NCBI GenBank assembly: GCA_034431435.1
Contig: DAOUDG010000046.1
Location: forward strand, 1-17,950
Source of the DNA: JAHCIE01 sp034431435
GTDB lineage: Bacteria; Chloroflexota; Anaerolineae; Epilineales; JAHCIE01
Direction: 5' to 3'
Length of the DNA stretch: 17,950 bases
The notes beneath the pieces are model-generated. The model saw only the letters and a program-made list of their open reading frames with translations. It did not search any database and had not been told where the DNA came from. Of the stretch, positions 14,548 through 17,950 are shown piece by piece. Position numbers and translations under genes: made by a program. Positions within the stretch are counted from its first letter, which is position 1, and each line of letters starts with the position of its first letter.

Positions 14548-15240
14548 ATGCCCGACACATCCCTATTCTCCGCCCCCCTCTTCGAGGGGCTGCCCGCCGA
14601 CGACGTCACGGCCATACTCGCCGCGGCACACCGCCGCCGCCACGGCCGCGCCGAGTTCGTATGCCGTCAGGGCGACCCCGTGGATGCCGTCTACATGGTG
14701 GCCACCGGCCAGGTGCGCCTTAGCCAGCTAGAGCCGGACGGCCAGGAGGTCGTCATCCGCTTCATCGGGCCGGGCGACATCTTTGGCGCGGTCGCCGCCT
14801 TCAAAGCCACCCAGTTCCCCGTTTCGGGGGAGGTCGTCGAGGCGTCCGAGGTTCTGGCCTGGGACCGCGCTACGATGACCTCCCTCGTGGCGCGCCACCC
14901 GCGCCTGGGCCAGAATCTGATGGCGATTCTGTCGGCGCGCATCCAGGAGATGCGCGAGCGCATCGGCGACCTCCAGACGCAGCGCGTCGAGCGCCGCATT
15001 GCGCGCGCGCTGCTACGCCTGGCCCAGCAGGCGGGCCAGCGCACCGAGACGGGCATCCTCATCAATCTGCCCCTATCGCGCCAGGACCTGGCCGAGATGA
15101 CCGGCACGACCCTCTACACCGTGAGCCGCGTCCTCAGCCAATGGGAAGCCGATGACATCGTCAAGCCCGGCCGCGAGCGCGTCGAGATTCTCCGCCCCCA
15201 CGCCCTCGTCACCATCGCCGAGGACTTGCCCTCCCCGTAG
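14548..15240 (+). CDS. Crp/Fnr-family transcriptional regulator
   Basis: This 230-residue regulator has an N-terminal cyclic-nucleotide-binding-type beta-roll (about 10-125), a long dimerization helix (about 126-150) and a C-terminal winged helix. The winged helix includes LSRQDLAEMTGTTLYTVSRVLSQWE, where Thr-x-x-x-Val-Ser-Arg forms the recognition helix. Only one cysteine (C39) is seen in the sensory half and no N-terminal Cys cluster, so it is not an oxygen-sensing Fe-S FNR. The DNR/NnrR group, which responds to nitric oxide, also lacks the cluster. It precedes DUF1858-nirK, whose promoter carries a perfect TTGCG-N4-CGCAA box, so control of nitrogen-oxide genes is a strong inference. The start ATG 14548 has a weak ribosome-binding site; an ATG at 14543 is out of frame. 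Confidence 0.92.
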   Translation: MPDTSLFSAPLFEGLPADDVTAILAAAHRRRHGRAEFVCRQGDPVDAVYMVATGQVRLSQLEPDGQEVVIRFIGPGDIFGAVAAFKATQFPVSGEVVEASEVLAWDRATMTSLVARHPRLGQNLMAILSARIQEMRERIGDLQTQRVERRIARALLRLAQQAGQRTETGILINLPLSRQDLAEMTGTTLYTVSRVLSQWEADDIVKPGRERVEILRPHALVTIAEDLPSP

Positions 15241-15253
15241 CCGACCGCCGTCG

Positions 15254-15287
15254 GTCGTCGGTCGGCGTCGTCGGTCGGCGTCGTCGC
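15254..15287 (+). repeat. 13-bp tandem repeat between the Crp/Fnr gene and nirK promoter
   Basis: GTCGTCGGTCGGC occurs twice in perfect tandem (15254-15266, 15267-15279), followed by a partial third copy (15280-15287). Upstream CCGACCG at 15241-15247 can pair with CGGTCGG within the repeats. It lies just after the regulator stop codon and 9 bases before the operator box. Confidence 0.8.
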
Positions 15288-15296
15288 TAATCCTCC

Positions 15297-15338
15297 TTGC
15301 GGTAGCGCAAAGACATAGCCCTCGATTGCCTGTATCCT
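15297..15338 (+). promoter_or_regulatory. Crp/Fnr-type operator and -10 of the DUF1858-nirK operon
   Basis: TTGCG-GTAG-CGCAA (15297-15310) is a perfect inverted repeat of the TTG-N8-CAA layout used by FNR, DNR and NnrR. TATCCT at 15333-15338 follows after 22 bp. With +1 near 15345 the box is centred at -41.5, the class II activation position. No -35 consensus is present, as expected for an activator-dependent promoter. The same layout recurs at 17501-17542. Confidence 0.75.
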
Positions 15339-15356
15339 GTCCGGAAGGAGGGAGGC

Positions 15357-15590
15357 ATGGATCAGTCGATTACAGGCAAAGCCACAATTGCCCACGTCCT
15401 CCACCGCTGGCCGCAAACCATTCCGGTCTTCATGCGCCACCGCATGGCCTGTGTCGGCTGCTCCCTGGCAGCCTTCGCAACGCTGGAAGAGGCGACGCGC
15501 GTCTACGGCCTCGACCTTGCCGATTTCGTAAATGAATTAGATAATGTCATCCAAGGTATCACTGTCGATCTTCAGGAGGGATTGATATGA
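15357..15590 (+). CDS. DUF1858 domain protein with CxxC
   Basis: This 77-residue small protein matches the DUF1858 fold, a redox-disulfide domain often found near hybrid-cluster and nitrogen-oxide genes. The signature is RMACVGCSLAAFATLEEA, with C32 and C35 as the CxxC pair. It starts with ITGKATIAHVLHRWPQTIPVFMRH, the usual helix in which the protein 'level' motif precedes the cysteines. It is likely cytoplasmic, with no signal peptide. A very strong GGAAGGAGGGAGG site precedes ATG 15357. The stop TGA overlaps the nirK ATG (ATGA), so the two are translationally coupled. Its role is not established; electron transfer, metal or nitric oxide handling in support of the reductase are possibilities. 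Confidence 0.85.
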   Translation: MDQSITGKATIAHVLHRWPQTIPVFMRHRMACVGCSLAAFATLEEATRVYGLDLADFVNELDNVIQGITVDLQEGLI

Positions 15591-17320
15591 TCCACTTGAG
15601 CCGCCTGGCTCGCATTCTCGCGCTTTGTGTCTTTCTCTTGGGCGCGGGCGTAGCCCTCACTGCCTGTAGCGCACCCACCTCGTCAGCGCGTCTGGCTGAG
15701 CCGCAACGCCTGCCCGGTATGCCCTACGTACCGGCGGGCACGGCCCAGGAAATCGCCAAGCAGGCGGCTCAGCCTGCTCAGGCCGCGGCTCAGCCGGCCG
15801 CCGGGCAGGCTGCGGCCGCCAAGCCGGCCACGGGCAGTAGCCAGGCCAGTGTCTCAACCCAGGCAGGGCAGCCGGCGCAGCCCGCCCCCAACGCCCAGGC
15901 GCCCACGCCCACCGCCCGCCCCACCCAGGGACAGACCCAACCACCCGCCGCCGGTCAGGCCCAGCCGACGGCCGCCGCGGGCCAGGCGGCCGGCCAACAC
16001 GGCACGGCCGGCGTCGCCATCGTCCCGACCGTCTCCTACACCCTGAAGACGGGCCTCGCCGACGGTCGCATGGCCTTCATCGGCCAGGGCGGCGACATCG
16101 ATGGCAAGGTCAACCCCACCCTCACTGCCAAGCCCGGCGACACTGTTCAGATCACCCTCATCAACGGCGACGGCGTGGAGCACGACGTGGTCATTGAGGG
16201 CTACAATGTAGCCAGCGAGAAGGTTCGCGCCAAGGGCGCCAGCACCTCCATTGTGTTCAAGGCTGACAAGGAAGGCAAGTTCGCCTACTACTGCGCCGTG
16301 CCTGGGCACCGCGCGGCGGGCATGGAAGGTGCAATAGTTGTTGGCGCCGCCGCCGCGGCTCCTGTCGTCCAGGGCGCGGATCTCAGCCAGGACCCGACCG
16401 AAGTCCCTGCCCCTGAGCCACCCGGCGCCCGTCCCGCGAAGACGCACCGCGTGGTCCTTGAGACGATCGAGTTGGAAGGCCAGCTCGCCGACGGCACGAC
16501 CTACACCTTCTGGACGTTCAACGGCAAGGTGCCCGGCCCCCTCCTCCGTATCCGCGAGGGCGACACCGTCGAGGTGCGTCTCAAGAACCGCGCCGGCAGC
16601 TTCATGGCCCACTCGGTGGACTTCCACAGCGTGACTGGCCCAGGCGGTGGCGCCGCCGTGACCCAGACTCCGCCGGGCATGGAGCTGGGCTTCACCTTCA
16701 AGGCCATCAATCCCGGCCTGTACGTCTACCACTGCGCGACGCCCATGGTGGCCCACCACATCGCCAACGGCATGTACGGCATGATCCTGGTCGAGCCGAA
16801 GGAAGGCCTGCCCAAGGTCGACCGCGAGTTCTACATCATGCAGGGTGAGATTTACACCAGCGGCACCCTTCAGCAGAAGGGCCATCAGGAGTTCGATGTC
16901 GAGAAGCTCCTCGACGAGCAGCCGACATACTACATCTTCAACGGCGCGACCAATGCCCTCACCACAAAGTACCCGTTGAAGGCCAAGACGGGCGAGACGG
17001 TACGTATCTACTTCGGCGTCGGTGGCCCCAATGCTACCTCGTCCTTCCACGTCATCGGCGAGATCTTCGATCGAGTCTACAATAAGGCCTCGCTGACCTC
17101 CCCCCCACTGACCAACGTCCAGACGGCGACGGTGGCCCCTGGCGGTGCGACGGTAGTCGAATTCAAGCTCGAAGTGCCGGGGCGCTTCACCATCGTGGAC
17201 CACGCCCTATCGAGGCTGGAGCGCGGGCTGGCCGGGTTCCTCATCGTCGATGGCCCCGATAACCCCGACATCTTCAAGCCCGACCCCAACAACCCCAAGA
17301 CGGACAGCGGCGGCCACTAA
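15587..17320 (+). CDS. nirK: Copper-containing nitrite reductase with extra N-terminal cupredoxin domain, lipoprotein
   Basis: NirK reduces nitrite to nitric oxide outside the membrane. The 577 residues begin with a lipoprotein signal ending LTAC (C27), then a Pro/Ala/Gln-rich linker (about 28-140). The first cupredoxin domain (about 145-253) has type-1 copper ligands H199, C236, H241 and M246. The two NirK cupredoxin domains follow. The type-1 site is H342, C383, H391 and M396; the type-2 site is H347, H382 and H539; the active-site acid and base are D345 and H488. All copper ligands are present. FHVIGEIFDRVY matches the AniA-like class. The extra domain likely feeds electrons to the type-1 copper. 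ATG 15587 overlaps the DUF1858 stop; a strong terminator follows at 17343. Confidence 0.95.
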   Translation: MIHLSRLARILALCVFLLGAGVALTACSAPTSSARLAEPQRLPGMPYVPAGTAQEIAKQAAQPAQAAAQPAAGQAAAAKPATGSSQASVSTQAGQPAQPAPNAQAPTPTARPTQGQTQPPAAGQAQPTAAAGQAAGQHGTAGVAIVPTVSYTLKTGLADGRMAFIGQGGDIDGKVNPTLTAKPGDTVQITLINGDGVEHDVVIEGYNVASEKVRAKGASTSIVFKADKEGKFAYYCAVPGHRAAGMEGAIVVGAAAAAPVVQGADLSQDPTEVPAPEPPGARPAKTHRVVLETIELEGQLADGTTYTFWTFNGKVPGPLLRIREGDTVEVRLKNRAGSFMAHSVDFHSVTGPGGGAAVTQTPPGMELGFTFKAINPGLYVYHCATPMVAHHIANGMYGMILVEPKEGLPKVDREFYIMQGEIYTSGTLQQKGHQEFDVEKLLDEQPTYYIFNGATNALTTKYPLKAKTGETVRIYFGVGGPNATSSFHVIGEIFDRVYNKASLTSPPLTNVQTATVAPGGATVVEFKLEVPGRFTIVDHALSRLERGLAGFLIVDGPDNPDIFKPDPNNPKTDSGGH

Positions 17321-17342
17321 CCCCCCACCACCGCTGGCCCTC

Positions 17343-17383
17343 CATTCCCCGCCTGAGACATCTCAGGCGGGGAATGCCTTTTT
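17343..17383 (+). terminator. Strong rho-independent terminator after nirK
   Basis: CATTCCCCGCCTGAGA and its exact complement form a 16-bp stem around a 2-base centre (17343-17376), followed by CC and five Ts (17379-17383). It ends the DUF1858-nirK transcript 23 bases after the nirK stop. Confidence 0.93.
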
Positions 17384-17668
17384 GACCCAGCCCCCGTGCG
17401 CCGCAGGTCTGCTCGCCACACCCGCAACTTTCATCGCCCTTGTCCGTAGCTTTAGGAAAGCAGGAGGTCGGGGAACGAGTGGGTTCGCCCGCTGCGCTCT
17501 TTGCGCTGGCGCAAAGAGCGGGGCGTCTCTCCCGGCTATCCTACGTATAGGGAAGCATTTACCTCACAGCACAATGGAGTGCAAGCGCCACTTCCCTTTT
17601 ATCCGCCACAGCTACCCGGCTCGCCGCGACGCCTGGAATCGCCCTGGTCGAGTAGCAGGAGATTGCCT
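17384..17668 (+). other. Intergenic region with promoter and long leader of the second lipoprotein gene
   Basis: Apart from the operator and -10 at 17495-17542, I see no gene here. The predicted transcript start near 17549 leaves a leader of about 120 bases. A short ATG frame (17574-17690) overlaps the lipoprotein start but lacks a ribosome-binding site and recognisable content. Confidence 0.6.
17495..17542 (+). promoter_or_regulatory. Second Crp/Fnr-type operator and -10
   Basis: TTGCG-CTGG-CGCAA (17501-17514) is a perfect inverted repeat, and the symmetry continues outward to 11-bp arms (17495-17505 and 17510-17520). TATCCT at 17537-17542 lies 22 bp after the box, so the centre is at about -41.5 from a start near 17549. 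Box type, spacing and -10 are the same as in front of DUF1858-nirK. Confidence 0.75.
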
Positions 17669-17950
17669 ATGCAACCCCATCATCGTCTGAGGCGTATTCT
17701 CCTTCCCCTCCTATTCATTCTTCTCGTCGTGAGTCTGGGCGTCGCCGGTTGCCAGACAGCCGAGGTGTCCAGGCTGGAACAGGCCCAACGCATGCCCGGC
17801 ATGCCCTATGTTCCCGAGGGCACGGCCCAAGAGGTCGCCACCCGCGTTGCCGAGCAATATAGCCCCGCGTCCCAGGCGGCTCAATCAGCGACGGCAGCCA
17901 AAAATGCGGCGTCTACCGCCGTCGCCGCCGCGGCCGCCGTGAAGAGCGCC
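17669..17950 (+). CDS. Lipoprotein, paralogous N-terminus to NirK (cut by window edge)
   Basis: Ninety-four codons are visible, open to the window edge. The start ATG 17669 follows GCAGGAGATT. A basic, hydrophobic signal ends in VAGC, giving a predicted lipidated C28. Then comes QRMPGMPYVPEGTAQEVA (residues about 40-57), nearly the same as QRLPGMPYVPAGTAQEIA in NirK (40-57), and an Ala/Gln/Ser-rich linker. No enzymatic domain is in view. The matching N-terminus and the matching promoter suggest a second exported redox protein of the same system, perhaps another cupredoxin or nitrite/nitric-oxide enzyme, but this is inference. The gene lies 348 bases after the nirK stop, behind a terminator, so it has its own transcript. 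Confidence 0.8.
   Translation, partial: MQPHHRLRRILLPLLFILLVVSLGVAGCQTAEVSRLEQAQRMPGMPYVPEGTAQEVATRVAEQYSPASQAAQSATAAKNAASTAVAAAAAVKSA

Noticed and set aside
15854..17203. Minus-strand open frame of 449 codons
   Set aside because: It is antisense to nirK, which has every copper ligand. The long frame is a by-product of high GC content.
17574..17690. Short frame of 38 codons in the leader of the second lipoprotein
   Set aside because: It has no ribosome-binding site and no recognisable motif, and it overlaps the real start at 17669.

Overview
The window is GC-rich with short intergenic gaps. It reads as a chromosomal segment of a bacterium, most likely a member of the Chloroflexota. I infer this from the gene mix: a MutS2 gene, pairs of family-2 glycosyltransferases, a lipoprotein-anchored three-domain copper nitrite reductase and a DUF1858 protein. 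No rRNA, tRNA, CRISPR array or insertion sequence is visible, and the taxonomic call is inference.

Left part (1-11795), all on the minus strand. Read in the direction of transcription, there is an MFS_3 exporter, then a short, catalytically degenerate Y-family polymerase (ImuB-like) with its own consensus promoter that carries a LexA-type palindrome. Next is mutS2, behind a near-perfect sigma-70 promoter and a structured repeat leader. After a hairpin and an extended -10 element comes a tightly packed envelope/polysaccharide run: an alkaline-phosphatase-like membrane protein that has lost its metal ligands, a histidine phosphatase, an RfbD-type dTDP-4-dehydrorhamnose reductase and a rhamnosyltransferase-like GT2. 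A second GT2 of the dolichyl-phosphate-glucose-synthase type (own promoter) and the N-terminal propeller of an S9-type peptidase, cut by the window edge, complete the series. Rhamnose precursor synthesis and two glycosyltransferases point to surface glycan assembly.

Divergent region (11796-12202) separates the two halves. It holds a plausible promoter for each side and no convincing gene.

Right part (12203-17950), all on the plus strand. A PAS sensor kinase and an OmpR-type response regulator overlap by ATGA. They are followed by a Crp/Fnr-family regulator, a DUF1858 redox protein that overlaps by ATGA with a copper nitrite reductase (NirK, with an extra N-terminal cupredoxin domain and a lipoprotein signal), a strong terminator, and the start of a second lipoprotein with the same N-terminal signature.

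The most interesting signal is regulatory. Two copies of a perfect TTGCG-N4-CGCAA box occur upstream of DUF1858-nirK and upstream of the second lipoprotein. Both lie exactly 22 bp before an identical TATCCT -10 element, which centres the box at about -41.5, the class II position for Crp/Fnr activators. With the adjacent Crp/Fnr gene this looks like a compact nitrogen-oxide-responsive regulon. A second regulatory signal is the GAAC-N4-GTTC palindrome inside the promoter of the ImuB-like gene, which suggests SOS control.
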